The notes: generated by a model not told the origin, from the letters alone. DNA of 64,000 nt from Flavobacteria bacterium MS024-2A (GCA_905182305.1 CAJJBB010000005.1:1-64000); one strand, 5' to 3'; shown: positions 8,301 to 17,392, counted from the first letter of the stretch. A program made the numbers and translations.

Positions 8301-9718
8301 TCTATTTTACGGGCTTAAAAGATGAATCCCGAATGCTTGCCTATGGAATGGATTCAGGATCATCAACCGGCGGCAACAATGCTTGGCAAGAATTTACTCC
8401 TACTTCTTCAGGATATATTACAAGAATAGTTATGAAGCTTAGAAATCCTACAAATGGTGGTTATGGGGCAAATAATGATGGAACTCCATCTGTTCCTTTT
8501 CCATTTGAGATGAAAATTCACCAAGGAGTAACAAGTACTAATGGTACAACTTTATCTGGAGGGAATATTATTGGAACTACTATCAAGTATATTCCTGTCC
8601 TACAAGGATGGGGGGCAACTGGAGGTAATTGGAGTAATGGATATACATCATTTACATTTAATACTCCTGTAGCTGTAAATGCAGGTGAGTCTTATCATTT
8701 TCAAATTAAACCCTATGATACTAGTCTTAACGCTGCATTTGCTAACATGTACATAAATACCTCAGATGTTTATGCTTCAAACGCTTCATCCCGCTCAGGT
8801 GGAGATCTAAGTTTTGAACTCTACACAAGATCAGATCTTAATCCGTCTGTTGAAAATGGAGATTCCTTCAAAATAATTGCTGGTTTCTCTGAAATTCTCA
8901 CAACTACTCCAACATTATCACTTGGTGGGGGGGTACTAACAAATGCTTCATTTACCCAATCAATAACTTCTAATCATGAATGGAACTATACTTGGACAGT
9001 ATCAACTTCAGTAAATTCAACAACTGCCACTGTATCTGGAACTGATCTTGTTGGAAAAGTATATTCGGGAACAGATAGTATCACCTTTAATGTCTCTAAC
9101 TCTCCAGAGGTCATCCTTACTGATTCAGATTCAGATAATTTAGTTTCAGGTTCTAGTGTAGTTACCATCACCGCTACTTTTAGTAAATCGATGGCGGCAA
9201 CTCCAACCATTAACATAATAGGGGAAGTATCCAATGTAGCGATGACCGCTTCTAGTACAGCAAGTGTTTGGATCTATCCCTGGACAGTCTCCACCACCAC
9301 CAGTGGCATTGTTACAGCAACCGTTTCAGGAACAGATCTCTCAGGTAATGCCTTCGCAGGAACCACTAGCATCACCTTTACGATCGATAATACCGCACCT
9401 ACGGTAACGCTCACCGACAGTGATTCAGATAATTTGACTTCAGGCTCTAGTGTCGTTACCATCACCGCTACTTTTAGTGAGGCGATGGCGGTAACTCCCA
9501 CGATTAACATAACAGGGGAGGTATCTAATGTAGCGATGACCGCTTCTTCAACAGCCGATGTTTGGATCTATCCCTGGACAGTCTCAACCACCACCAGTGG
9601 CATAGTATCAGCTACCGTTGCAGGAACGGATGTCTCAGGCAAAGCCTACGCAGGAACCACTAGCATCACCTTTACGATTGATAATACCGCACCTACGGTA
9701 ACGCTTCACCGACAGTGA
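5342..9718 (+). CDS. Giant surface protein, N-terminal segment: signal peptide, RCC1-like repeats, Ig-like modules
   Basis: 1458 residues. Residues 1-22 are a signal peptide ending in SQGQ. Residues about 23-880 are 20 copies of a ~42-residue unit with core ALKSDGSVVTWG, an RCC1-like repeat expected to form beta-propeller blades. Residues ~885-980 are an Ig-like domain (TITATFSEAM core). Residues ~990-1165 are a unique beta-rich region resembling a jelly-roll binding domain. Ig-like modules follow. The frame is lost at 9705/9706, where one extra T lies in acgcttcacc compared with the other copies. Expected at the cell surface; adhesion or glycan binding is an inference from the domain types. 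Confidence 0.75.
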   Translation: MKKNWFLPLLILFLLICKTSQGQIVSWGISGNGGDTSAVSSDLVSDVDSIYSTLYSHAALKNDGSVITWGSSSYGGNSSSVSSSLTSGVIEIFPNNYAYAALKDDGSVVTWGISSYGGNLTSSISSVTHITSNQYSFAALKSDGSVFTWGYGGYGGSLTSPINVSSAVATGVTEIHSTKYAYAALKTDGSVVTWGKTDRGGDSSNVSTSLTSGVIKIYSTERAFAVIKDDGTVITWGDSSYGGDSSSVSSSLTSGVSKIYSNNTAFAALKADGSLITWGNSSNGGNSSSVSSSLASGVKKVFPNYYAFAALKTDGSLVTWGNSSYGGSLTSPINVSSAVASGVTEIHSTKYAFAALKSDGSVITWGNSYYGGNSSSVSSDLASGVTKIYSTASAFAALKSDGSVVSWGPSNTGGDSSSVSSKISSGVREVYSNDGSFIALKSRFGVVTWGDSTNGGNSSTVSTTIASDVSTIVPNEKGFAALKTDGSVASWGVSAYSAGSSVNSQPSLSGVKQIYSNDYAYAALKTDGSVALWGDASFGGSNNTSAGLASNVIEIYSTNRAFAALKSDGSVVTWGTSASGYGSSLSSPSGVASGVTKIYSNGGGSMAFAALKSDGSVVVWGSSSYGADTSNASPTTSALDSGVVKVTMGNYAGAALKSDGSVVNWGTNGYGGPGSTWAGNGSSSVSSSLSSGVKDIYALKHMGSGSSGAFAALKTDGSVVTWGRSTSGGSNNTSVDLTSDVVDIYSSGQAFAALKSDGSVVTWGDSSYGANSSSVSSDLASGVMTIHSNRYAFAALKSDGSLITWGNSSNGGDSSSVSSSLTSGVTKIYSKYYSFAALKSDGSLITWGNSSNGGDSSSVSSSLTSGVKEVFPNKYAFAAKIHNPGVSLTISFTGSNNVVTGSDVVTITATFSEAMAASPAISITGLVTNVAMTSTGAANVWTYPWTVSTTFNGEVTATVSGSSSTGSVYEGTTSQIFIVDNTSPTLLYFTGLKDESRMLAYGMDSGSSTGGNNAWQEFTPTSSGYITRIVMKLRNPTNGGYGANNDGTPSVPFPFEMKIHQGVTSTNGTTLSGGNIIGTTIKYIPVLQGWGATGGNWSNGYTSFTFNTPVAVNAGESYHFQIKPYDTSLNAAFANMYINTSDVYASNASSRSGGDLSFELYTRSDLNPSVENGDSFKIIAGFSEILTTTPTLSLGGGVLTNASFTQSITSNHEWNYTWTVSTSVNSTTATVSGTDLVGKVYSGTDSITFNVSNSPEVILTDSDSDNLVSGSSVVTITATFSKSMAATPTINIIGEVSNVAMTASSTASVWIYPWTVSTTTSGIVTATVSGTDLSGNAFAGTTSITFTIDNTAPTVTLTDSDSDNLTSGSSVVTITATFSEAMAVTPTINITGEVSNVAMTASSTADVWIYPWTVSTTTSGIVSATVAGTDVSGKAYAGTTSITFTIDNTAPTVTLHRQ
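5402..7981 (+). repeat. Array of 20 RCC1-like coding repeats, about 126 bp each
   Basis: The encoded unit runs ALKxDGSVxTWG, a Gly/Ser stretch, SSVSSxLxSGV, then KIYSxxYAFA. Twenty TWG-type cores can be counted. Some units carry a variant insert (LTSPINVSSAVASGVTEI) seen twice almost unchanged, a sign of internal duplication. Codon choices differ between copies, so the array is older than the Ig array downstream. Confidence 0.8.
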
Positions 9719-9744
9719 TTCAGATAATTTGACTTCAGGCTCTA

Positions 9745-10098
9745 GTGTCGTTACCATCACCGCTACTTTTAGTGAGGCGATGGCGGTCAACTCCCACCAT
9801 TAACATAACAGGGGAGGTATCCAATGTAGCGATGACCGCTTCTAGTACAGCAAGTGTTTGGATCTATCCCTGGACAGTCTCCACCACCACCAGTGGCATC
9901 GTATCAGCCACCGTTTCAGGAACAGATCTCTCAGGTAATGCCTTCGCAGGAACCACTAGCATCACCTTTACGATCGATAATACCGCACCTACGGTAACGC
10001 TCACCGACAGTGATTCAGATAATTTGACTTCAGGCTCTAGTGTCGTTACCATCACCGCTACTTTTAGTGAGGCGATGGCGGTCAACTCCCACGATTAA
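9745..10098 (+). pseudogene. Giant surface protein, Ig-module fragment between frameshifts
   Basis: The open frame has 117 codons. Coding homology starts after the extra C at 9788 (STPTINITGEV) and runs through one module into the next, until a second extra C at 10083 in the same ggt/aactccc context. The first dozen codons are out-of-frame noise. Confidence 0.6.
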
Positions 10099-10152
10099 CA
10101 TAACAGGGGAGGTATCTAATGTAGCGATGACCGCTTCTTCAACAGCCGATGT

Positions 10153-10548
10153 TTGGATCTATCCCTGGACGGTCTCACCACCACCAGTGGCATAGTATCA
10201 GCCACCGTTGCAGGAACAGATGTCTCAGGTAAAGCCTACGCAGGAACCACTAGCATCACCTTTACGATCGATAATACCGCACCTACGGTAACGCTCACCG
10301 ACAGTGATTCAGATAATTTGACTTCAGGCTCTAGTGTCGTTACCATCACCGCTACTTTTAGTGAGGCGATGGCGGTAACTCCCACGATTAACATAACAGG
10401 GGAGGTATCTAATGTAGCGATGACCGCTTCTAGTACAGCAAGTGTTTGGATCTTTCCATGGACAGTCTCAACCACCACCAGTGGTATCGTATCGGCCACC
10501 GTTGCAGGAACTGATGTATCAGGTAAAGCTCTACGCGGGAACCACTAG
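10153..10548 (+). pseudogene. Giant surface protein, Ig-module fragment between frameshifts
   Basis: 131 codons. In-frame module sequence begins at TTTSGIVSATVAG after a one-base deletion near 10177. It runs to 10530, where an extra T in aaagctctacg breaks GKAYAG into GKALRG. Covers one full module and part of another. Confidence 0.6.
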
Positions 10549-12382
10549 CATCACCTTTACCATTGATAATACCGCCCCTACGGTAACGCTCACCGACAGT
10601 GACTCAGATAATTTGACTTCAGGCTCTAGTGTCGTTACCATCACCGCTACTTTTAGTGAGGCGATGGCTTCAGCTCCCACGATTAATATAACAGGTGAGG
10701 TATCCAATGTAGCGATGACCGCTTCTTCAACAGCCGATGTTTGGACCTATCCTTGGACGGTTTCTACTACCACCAGTGGCATCGTATCAGCCACCGTAGC
10801 CGGAACAGATGTTTCAGGTAAAGCCTACGCAGGAACTACTAGCATCACCTTTACGATTGATAATACCGCACCTACGGTAACGCTCACCGACAGTGATTCA
10901 GATAATTTGACTTCAGGCTCTAGTGTCGTTACCATCACCGCTACTTTTAGTGAGGCGATGGCGGTAACTCCCACGATTAACATAACAGGGGAGGTATCTA
11001 ATGTAGCGATGACCGCTTCTAGTACAGCAAGTGTTTGGATCTTTCCCTGGACAGTCTCCACCACCACCAGTGGTATCGTATCGGCTACCGTTGCAGGAAC
11101 TGATGTATCAGGAAAAGCCTACGCGGAAACCACTAGCATCACCTTTACCATTGATAATACAGCACCTACGGTAACCCTTACTGATACCGACTCAGATAAT
11201 TTAGTAACGGGCTCAAACGTAGTCACCATCACGGCTACTTTCAATGAAATGATGACTTCAGCTCCAACGATTAACATAACTGGTGAGGTATCCAATGCGG
11301 TAATGACCGCTTCTTCAACTGCTGATGTTTGGATCTACCCATGGACAGTCTCAACCACCACCAGTGGTATCGTATCGGCTACCGTTGCAGGAACTGATGT
11401 ATCAGGTAAAGCCTACGCGGGAACTACTAGTATTACTTTTACCATTGATAATACCGCCCCTACCGTAACCCTTACTGATACCGACTCAGATAATTTAACT
11501 TCAGGCTCTAGTGTCGTTACCATCACCGCTACTTTTAGTGAGGCGATGGCTTCAGCTCCAACGATTAATATAACAGGTGAGGTATCTAATGTAGCGATGA
11601 CCGCTTCTTCAACAGCCGATGTTTGGATCTATCCCTGGACAGTCTCCACCACCACCAGTGGCATCGTATCGGCTACCGTTGCAGGAACAGATCTCTCAGG
11701 TAATGCCTTCGCAGGAACCACTAGCATCACCTTTACGATCGATAATACCGCACCTACGGTAACGCTCACCGACAGTGATTCAGATAATTTGACTTCAGGC
11801 TCTAGTGTCGTTACTATCACCGCTACTTTTAGTGAGGCGATGGCGGTAACTCCCACGATTAACATAACAGGGGAGGTATCTAATGTAGCGATGACCGCTT
11901 CTTCAACAGCCGATGTTTGGATCTATCCCTGGACAGTCTCAACCACCACCAGTGGTATCGTATCGGCTACCGTTGCAGGAACGGATGTCTCAGGCAAAGC
12001 CTACGCAGGAACCACTAGCATCACCTTTACGATCGATAATACCGCACCTACGGTAACGCTCACCGACAGTGATTCAGATAATTTGACTTCAGGCTCTAGT
12101 GTCGTTACCATCACCGCTACTTTTAGTGAGGCGATGGCGGTAACTCCCACGATTAACATAACAGGGGAGGTATCTAATGTAGCGATGACCGCTTCTGTCA
12201 ACAGCTCGTGTTTGGATCTTATCCATGGACAGTCTCAACCACCACCAGTGGTATCGTATCGGCTACCGTTGCAGGAACTGATGTTTCAGGTAAAGCCTAC
12301 GCGGGAACCACTAGTATTACTTTTACGATTGACAATACAATTCCTCAGGTTTCCAGCCCTTCAGTCTCTTCAGATAATTTAA
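10442..12382 (+). CDS. Giant surface protein, central segment of Ig-like modules
   Basis: 646 codons as read. True module sequence starts at [17 protein letters not shown] after the extra T at 10530. It contains about six nearly identical Ig-like modules. The frame is lost again at 12197 (+G) and 12219/20 (+T); codons after that are out of frame. It has no start or export signal of its own, so it is a segment of the larger gene. Confidence 0.6.
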   Translation: MFGSFHGQSQPPPVVSYRPPLQELMYQVKLYAGTTSITFTIDNTAPTVTLTDSDSDNLTSGSSVVTITATFSEAMASAPTINITGEVSNVAMTASSTADVWTYPWTVSTTTSGIVSATVAGTDVSGKAYAGTTSITFTIDNTAPTVTLTDSDSDNLTSGSSVVTITATFSEAMAVTPTINITGEVSNVAMTASSTASVWIFPWTVSTTTSGIVSATVAGTDVSGKAYAETTSITFTIDNTAPTVTLTDTDSDNLVTGSNVVTITATFNEMMTSAPTINITGEVSNAVMTASSTADVWIYPWTVSTTTSGIVSATVAGTDVSGKAYAGTTSITFTIDNTAPTVTLTDTDSDNLTSGSSVVTITATFSEAMASAPTINITGEVSNVAMTASSTADVWIYPWTVSTTTSGIVSATVAGTDLSGNAFAGTTSITFTIDNTAPTVTLTDSDSDNLTSGSSVVTITATFSEAMAVTPTINITGEVSNVAMTASSTADVWIYPWTVSTTTSGIVSATVAGTDVSGKAYAGTTSITFTIDNTAPTVTLTDSDSDNLTSGSSVVTITATFSEAMAVTPTINITGEVSNVAMTASVNSSCLDLIHGQSQPPPVVSYRLPLQELMFQVKPTREPLVLLLRLTIQFLRFPALQSLQII

Positions 12383-13620
12383 CTGTGAGTATAACTTTTA
12401 GTGAACAAGTGTTTACAGAGATTATTAATGCAACGGGATCAAACACTCTTATAGTTTCAGATTTTGAATTATCTCTCTCAGGAAATTCAAGCTTAACACT
12501 CTCATCGTCAACACCAACAAGTATTAGTGTAAGTGGAAATAGTTATGAATTAAAAATCCCGTTTAATGGATTTGCTAATGGAACTGAATCTCTTACTATT
12601 ACCATTCCAAACAATTCTGTTTTTGATATAGCAGGTAATACTTTTAGTTCATCTCAAACCATAGGATTGAATAATAATCTTTTAATCTATTATGATTTTT
12701 CTAATCCTAATTCCTACAATGGTCAAACAACTACTTCTTCTAATGCCAGTGTAACAGACTTAAGTGGAAATAATAATGATGGAGTAGCAAGAGGTATAGC
12801 ACATGTTTACTATGATCAATTTGAAGACGCTTTTTATTTTAATGGAAGTCAAACTAGAGACGGAAAAGGTATTGCCATTTCAAATCTAAATTATGTGAGT
12901 GGAGATGCTGATCAAATTAACGAAATGACTATAATTGCTAGAGTAAAATCAAAATCTCAAAGCTCTGGAGCAACTAACGATGAAAGAATTATATTTTCGT
13001 TTGATAGGTCCTCTAATTTTAGATTTGGAATTGGATCTGATGGAATTAATGGTTCTGCAGGAAAACTTGCATTTACATTTACAAATAGTGATGGAACAAA
13101 TGATACTTATGCTGTTTCACAGACAATTAATTTAAGAGATGATTTATGGCATGATGTAGCTGTGACATTTAAAGCAAACCAAGCTGGTGGTCTAAAATAT
13201 TATATTGATGGTGATTTGGTTTATACTCATCCAAATTCTTTCAACCCTATCTCAAATCATTCAGATAGTGAAACTCCAAGGTATGGTTATGTTGGAAATG
13301 GAAGTGATGCATCAACTTTTAAGGGAGCCACAAACCCTGATAATCTATTTTATGGTCATATTCAGGCAATAAAATATTATAGCAAATCCCTTCCAATAAA
13401 TCAATTAACAGGTATTGATACAAGTCCACCAAATGTTTCATTAACAGATACCGACTCAGATAATATTGTTAGCGATTCGGATACAGTATTAATTACCGCC
13501 ACTTTTAGTGAGGCCATGACAAGTACTCCCACAGTTTCTGTTAGTGGACAAATCACCAATGCCTTCGATGAGTGTTTCTACAACATCTTCTATTTGGAGC
13601 TATCCGTGGGTTGTTCCTAA
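12208..13620 (+). CDS. Giant surface protein, segment with last Ig module, SbsA-like and LamG domains
   Basis: 470 codons as read from a GTG. It starts inside the last near-identical module (YPWTVSTTTSG). A diverged Ig-like domain with FSEQVFTEIINATG and TITIPNNSVFDIAGNTF follows. Then comes a LamG/concanavalin-A-like domain of about 240 residues (12682-13410; FYFNGSQTRDGKGIAI, DLWHDVAVTFKAN, KYYIDGDLVY), a fold that often binds glycans. The frame ends after an extra C at 13562/3 within a further Ig-like domain. Confidence 0.65.
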   Translation: MFGSYPWTVSTTTSGIVSATVAGTDVSGKAYAGTTSITFTIDNTIPQVSSPSVSSDNLTVSITFSEQVFTEIINATGSNTLIVSDFELSLSGNSSLTLSSSTPTSISVSGNSYELKIPFNGFANGTESLTITIPNNSVFDIAGNTFSSSQTIGLNNNLLIYYDFSNPNSYNGQTTTSSNASVTDLSGNNNDGVARGIAHVYYDQFEDAFYFNGSQTRDGKGIAISNLNYVSGDADQINEMTIIARVKSKSQSSGATNDERIIFSFDRSSNFRFGIGSDGINGSAGKLAFTFTNSDGTNDTYAVSQTINLRDDLWHDVAVTFKANQAGGLKYYIDGDLVYTHPNSFNPISNHSDSETPRYGYVGNGSDASTFKGATNPDNLFYGHIQAIKYYSKSLPINQLTGIDTSPPNVSLTDTDSDNIVSDSDTVLITATFSEAMTSTPTVSVSGQITNAFDECFYNIFYLELSVGCS

Positions 13621-14890
13621 AACTTTTAATGGACAGGCGTTTGCTACAGTTTCTGGTAATGATGTTTCAGGAAATGCCTACGCAGGAACCACTAGTATCA
13701 CCTTTAAAGATGGAATCCCTCCTGAGATATCTGCTACAGCTATAGAGGCTCAAAATAATTATGTTGACATTCTCTTCGATCAGCCTATTTATGGAAACAA
13801 TTCTGCCAGCTCTGGGCTCACCTCAAGTTCATTAGGTGCAATACAAACATCAGGCACTAGCTTTACCATTAATTTTGTAGGATTAAAAAAGAATGATGCG
13901 ACCACCTTTTCAGCAGCTTCTGCACTGACCGGAGGAGAGACTACCATAAGAGCCTTTATGGACTTTACCAATGTTTCTCCATCAGGAGGAGAAGTATATA
14001 AGGTTACTGCCACAAATTCAGCTACTGTATTTGACACTAATGGCAATGGCATGCTGGTGAATCAAACCAGCAATACGTTTACATTATTTGCTCCTATTTC
14101 AGGACCTATTTCCATAGAAAATTCTACGATTGCTGCCGCTCCAAACCCATTAATTTCTGATGGAGTGATTCCTATCTTATTTACGGTTCAGGCTAAGGAT
14201 AGTTTAGGACAAAACTTTACTAAGGGGGGAGCTCAGATTAAGATTTTTAGTGATGCTATTAATATCACAATCACTGATAATGTAGATGGAACTTATAGTG
14301 GACAGTATACTCCAGAGCGTTTAAATCAAGCTTCAAAAAGCATATTATTTAATTTTAGTGTAAATGATGTTACTGCTACACAAAATGTAACAGTACTACT
14401 CGAAGGAGATCAAGATGGAGATGGCGTGGCTGATCTTTTAGATGAGTGCCCTGGAACAGACAGTAGTTTTAAGGTAGATGAAAAAGGTTGTGCACTGAAT
14501 CAAATTGATACGGATGGGGATGGTGTTTTTGATGATCTTGATGAATGTTCAGACACTCCTGAATTCGAACTCAATAATGTAAAAGGAACGCCAACCTTTG
14601 GTCAGCAGATCCTAACGGTAGTGGATCAAAAAGGATGTGGCGCCTCTCAACGCGATAGTGATGGAGATGGTATTGTAGATACTTTGGATAACTGTATTGA
14701 TATAGCCAACCCAGACCAGGGGGATAAAGATAATGACGGTATTGGAGATCTCTGTGATACAGACAATCCCATTCCAATTATAGCAACCACACAGATTAGA
14801 TTCTTAAAACTTCCTGATAACGGAGGAGTTGTGGGAAAAATTGTAGCAGCAAGATCCAGAAGGAGAGGCCTTAATCTTTACCATGAATGA
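13544..14890 (+). CDS. Giant surface protein, segment with Ig-like, invasin-like and TSP3 domains
   Basis: 448 codons as read. In-frame sequence starts at [14 protein letters not shown] and finishes an Ig-like domain. A beta-rich domain follows, then an invasin/filamin-like domain (about 14090-14400; [12 protein letters not shown]). Thrombospondin type 3 calcium repeats ([46 protein letters not shown]) span 14401-14770. The start of a cadherin-like domain is cut by an extra A at 14851/2, after which [13 protein letters not shown] becomes [13 protein letters not shown]. Confidence 0.65.
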   Translation: MDKSPMPSMSVSTTSSIWSYPWVVPKTFNGQAFATVSGNDVSGNAYAGTTSITFKDGIPPEISATAIEAQNNYVDILFDQPIYGNNSASSGLTSSSLGAIQTSGTSFTINFVGLKKNDATTFSAASALTGGETTIRAFMDFTNVSPSGGEVYKVTATNSATVFDTNGNGMLVNQTSNTFTLFAPISGPISIENSTIAAAPNPLISDGVIPILFTVQAKDSLGQNFTKGGAQIKIFSDAINITITDNVDGTYSGQYTPERLNQASKSILFNFSVNDVTATQNVTVLLEGDQDGDGVADLLDECPGTDSSFKVDEKGCALNQIDTDGDGVFDDLDECSDTPEFELNNVKGTPTFGQQILTVVDQKGCGASQRDSDGDGIVDTLDNCIDIANPDQGDKDNDGIGDLCDTDNPIPIIATTQIRFLKLPDNGGVVGKIVAARSRRRGLNLYHE

Positions 14891-16694
14891 TACCCTATTC
14901 CAAGGTGTCTTAGCGATAAACCCTGATGGGAGTATTGTTGTGGTTAATGGACTTGCTTTAGATTTTGATTCTTCCTTTAATAACCAGCCCTTAAGCTTTA
15001 TTGTAAGTGATGGAGAGAATGAGGTGAAAGCTTCGATTGTAATTGTGATTGAAGATACTCCGGAGCCTCCTGTAGTTAAAATAACAACTCTTGATTTAAA
15101 AGAAGACGCCAGTGTTGGATCCCTAGCGGGTTCAATAGAGGCGTCTGATCCACTGGGTGGAGCGGTAAGTGTTTCCTTCCAAGGAGATGGTTTCTTTGAA
15201 CTGGTGGGGAATGATATTTATTCAGTAAAGAAATTAGATTACGAAACAGATGAATCCCATCCCTTTTCAATTTTCGCTCAGGGGGAAGAATTACTTACCA
15301 TAGAAAGCGGTGCAGTAACGGTTATTGATATACCAAATCCTACCACTAGAAGAAGCTTCTTTTTAAGTATTTTTAGAAGTAGAAGAAGAAATGGTAGGAA
15401 AATTTTCAACTCAACACATCATCGTTATTTTAATCCCCACAATAAAAACGTTGGAAAATGGAAGATTAAGAAAAAAATTAGTGGAGGCGCAGATGCCGAT
15501 AAGTTTGCGATTAAAACGCGTTCTAAAACAGATCAAAAAGACGGAGATCCTATTGAAGACGAGAATGAAGATTATCTAGAGTTTATCACTCCACCAGATT
15601 TTGATAATCCAGGGGATGCTAATGGAGATAATGTTTATGAGGTTGAAGTCGAATATGTGAATACTGAAGATGGTTCAGATCAAATTCCTGTGGTGGTCAC
15701 TCAAACCAACCTCCAGGTTCCTGAGAACAGTGCAACGGCTATAGAGTTACAATCCACTCCAGCTCTGGCTACTGATGACACCGATAATGACGGAGTGCCT
15801 GATGTGATTGACAACAGCCCACTGGTATCCAATCCAGATCAAATTGATTTAGACGGTGATGGCGAGGGTGATGTGTCCGATGACTTTGATCATGATGGGG
15901 TGTGGAATCCTTTTGATACGTGTCCAGATACTCCACTGGGAGAGATCGTAGATCTCAATGGCTGTTTCATTTATTTTATTCCAGCCGATAATTTTACGGT
16001 ATCAAAAACAGAAAAATGTGCGGGAACCAATACCATTAACATAGATGTGCTGGACACTTCGATTACTTATAATGTTTCGGTGAGTGGAGCCACAACTCTA
16101 AGTGATAGTTTTTCTTCCTCCTCCTGGAGTTTAGATAATCTTTCGGCGGGACTTTACTCGATATGTATTACTGTTGAAGGAGTTTCCTCAGGTGAGTTTG
16201 AGCGCTGCTTTGAGGTGACCATTACAGAACCTGACCCACTACTTGTTACTACCTTGTTTAATAAACAAGATCAGAGCATCACCTTTGGCCTTAGTGGAGG
16301 GGACAGTTATGACATTACCCACAATGGGATTACTACACAAACCTCTAAAAGTAATTATACCATCTCCCTAGCTAAAGGGACAAACCGTGTTTCCATCTCC
16401 ACAGGAATAGAGTGTCAGGGACTCTTTGAAAACAGTTATTTAAACTCGTATAAGGTCACTTATGCTCCTAATCCCTTTAATCAAGAACTTATATTAACCA
16501 TGGGTGGAGAAGATCGTATTCTGGGTCTAGAGGTGTATACCCCTAGTGGACAGCTTATCGATCAAAAAACAATTACCCTGCCCTTTGGTATTCGTTACTA
16601 CACTCTTCAAACAGGAGATTATAAACAAGGAGGATATATTCTGAGGATAAAATCAGAGACCATCGATCAATCGTTTCAAGTGATAAAAGAATAA
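14883..16694 (+). CDS. Giant surface protein, C-terminal segment with cadherin-like, TSP3 and T9SS sorting domains
   Basis: 603 codons. It continues a cadherin-like domain ([19 protein letters not shown]). A second cadherin-like unit is interrupted by a strongly basic stretch rich in Arg and Lys at about 15346-15480. TSP3-type [12 protein letters not shown] and [12 protein letters not shown] motifs follow. The last ~80 residues ([12 protein letters not shown]... GGYILRI) are a Por/type IX secretion sorting domain, which directs export and anchoring by the T9SS. The lipoprotein gene follows two bases after the stop. Confidence 0.75.
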   Translation: MNDTLFQGVLAINPDGSIVVVNGLALDFDSSFNNQPLSFIVSDGENEVKASIVIVIEDTPEPPVVKITTLDLKEDASVGSLAGSIEASDPLGGAVSVSFQGDGFFELVGNDIYSVKKLDYETDESHPFSIFAQGEELLTIESGAVTVIDIPNPTTRRSFFLSIFRSRRRNGRKIFNSTHHRYFNPHNKNVGKWKIKKKISGGADADKFAIKTRSKTDQKDGDPIEDENEDYLEFITPPDFDNPGDANGDNVYEVEVEYVNTEDGSDQIPVVVTQTNLQVPENSATAIELQSTPALATDDTDNDGVPDVIDNSPLVSNPDQIDLDGDGEGDVSDDFDHDGVWNPFDTCPDTPLGEIVDLNGCFIYFIPADNFTVSKTEKCAGTNTINIDVLDTSITYNVSVSGATTLSDSFSSSSWSLDNLSAGLYSICITVEGVSSGEFERCFEVTITEPDPLLVTTLFNKQDQSITFGLSGGDSYDITHNGITTQTSKSNYTISLAKGTNRVSISTGIECQGLFENSYLNSYKVTYAPNPFNQELILTMGGEDRILGLEVYTPSGQLIDQKTITLPFGIRYYTLQTGDYKQGGYILRIKSETIDQSFQVIKE

Positions 16695-16696
16695 GG

Positions 16697-17392
16697 ATGA
16701 AAAACTATAAACACTTCACGGGCTTTATACTAGTACTTCTTTTGGTGCACTGTCAAAAAACAGAATTACCTGCAGACCCTGGAGTTGCTAATCTGATCTC
16801 CCCTGTAGATAAAGAAACGTGTTTGGATGGAGTATCGATTAATGATACGCAAAGTAATGTCAACTTTGTGTGGGGCACTGCGACTGGTGCACTTTCCTAT
16901 GAGCTAGAAATAGCCAATCTTTTAACCCAGAGCACCCAACTCTATTCAAGTGACACCAATGAACTTTCAATAGCCCTCTCTAAAGCAGAGCCTTATTCCT
17001 GGTCGGTAAGAAGTATAGGAGAAACAGGGACTACTCCTTCAATGAGTGATCCGTGGAAGTTTTATCTCGCAGGAGATGCAGTAGTTAATTACGCTCCTTT
17101 CCCAGCAGAGTTAATCACCCCTCGCTCTGGAGCGAACACCACCCCTGATATTAATAATTTAGTGATCCTGAGATGGGCCGCTGATGATGTGGATGATGAC
17201 TTAAATCGTTTTGAAGTTTATCTAGATACCACAGATGGAACCACCTTAAACCAAGAGATTGGATATCTAGCACAAGAAACACAACTGGAGGTGGAAGTAG
17301 AAAACAACACTGTTTATTATTGGAAGATAGTAGCCATTGACTTAAACGGAAATCAAAGTAGTTCAGGGGTCTATACCTTTAGAACGAATTAG
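16697..17392 (+). CDS. Lipoprotein with two fibronectin-III-like domains
   Basis: 231 residues. Lipobox VHC near residues 17-19 after a hydrophobic signal. Two beta-sandwich units with VNFVWGTATGALSYELEI and LRWAADDVDDDLNRFEVYLD, each closed by YSWSVRSI or YYWKIVAID, look like FN3 domains. It starts two bases after the giant T9SS protein gene, so the two are almost certainly cotranscribed. A partner role at the cell surface, for example anchoring, is inferred from this position only. Confidence 0.7.
   Translation: MKNYKHFTGFILVLLLVHCQKTELPADPGVANLISPVDKETCLDGVSINDTQSNVNFVWGTATGALSYELEIANLLTQSTQLYSSDTNELSIALSKAEPYSWSVRSIGETGTTPSMSDPWKFYLAGDAVVNYAPFPAELITPRSGANTTPDINNLVILRWAADDVDDDLNRFEVYLDTTDGTTLNQEIGYLAQETQLEVEVENNTVYYWKIVAIDLNGNQSSSGVYTFRTN

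Larger units (their letters stand above)
9110..12344 (+). repeat. Eleven near-identical 294-bp Ig-like modules in tandem
   Basis: The unit encodes 98 residues from VTLTDSDSDNLTSG to TFTIDNTAPT, a bacterial Ig-like fold. The span of about 3235 bp divided by 294 gives 11 units. Copies are nearly identical at DNA level, including synonymous positions. Variants DVSGKAY and DLSGNAF are shuffled among copies, which points to gene conversion or unequal crossing-over. GC content is clearly higher than in neighbouring genes. Divergent relatives lie at about 7990-8290, 8839-9109 and 13426-13712. Confidence 0.85.
5342..16694 (+). pseudogene. Giant T9SS-secreted modular surface protein, whole locus with nine frameshifts
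   Basis: All plus-strand frames from 5342 to 16694 belong to one gene of about 3780 codons. Order: signal peptide; 20 RCC1-like repeats; Ig-like domain; a unique ~180-residue beta-rich domain; Ig-like domain; 11 nearly identical 98-residue Ig-like modules; LamG/concanavalin-like domain; Ig-like; invasin-like domain; TSP3 calcium repeats; cadherin-like domains; TSP3; Por/T9SS sorting tail. Comparison between repeat copies places single-base indels at 9705/6 (+T), 9788 (+C), 10083 (+C), about 10177 (-A), 10530 (+T), 12197 (+G), 12219/20 (+T), 13562/3 (+C) and 14851/2 (+A). Correcting them gives one frame to the end. Between them I see no other stop in the implied reading frame. Either a recently decayed adhesin or a region with assembly errors. 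Confidence 0.8.

Noticed and set aside
9110-12344. A CRISPR-like regular repeat array
   Set aside because: The 294-bp period is fully coding, there are no unique spacers and no cas genes nearby.
5342-12382. Long open frames on the minus strand and alternative frames within the repeat arrays
   Set aside because: They recur once per repeat unit with the same low-complexity Leu/Val/Glu composition, have no signal or domain, and mirror the coding strand; they are shadows of the repeats.
9705-14852. Programmed ribosomal frameshifting in the giant gene
   Set aside because: The indels occur in varied contexts without slippery heptamers or conserved stimulators, and sister copies of the same module lack them.
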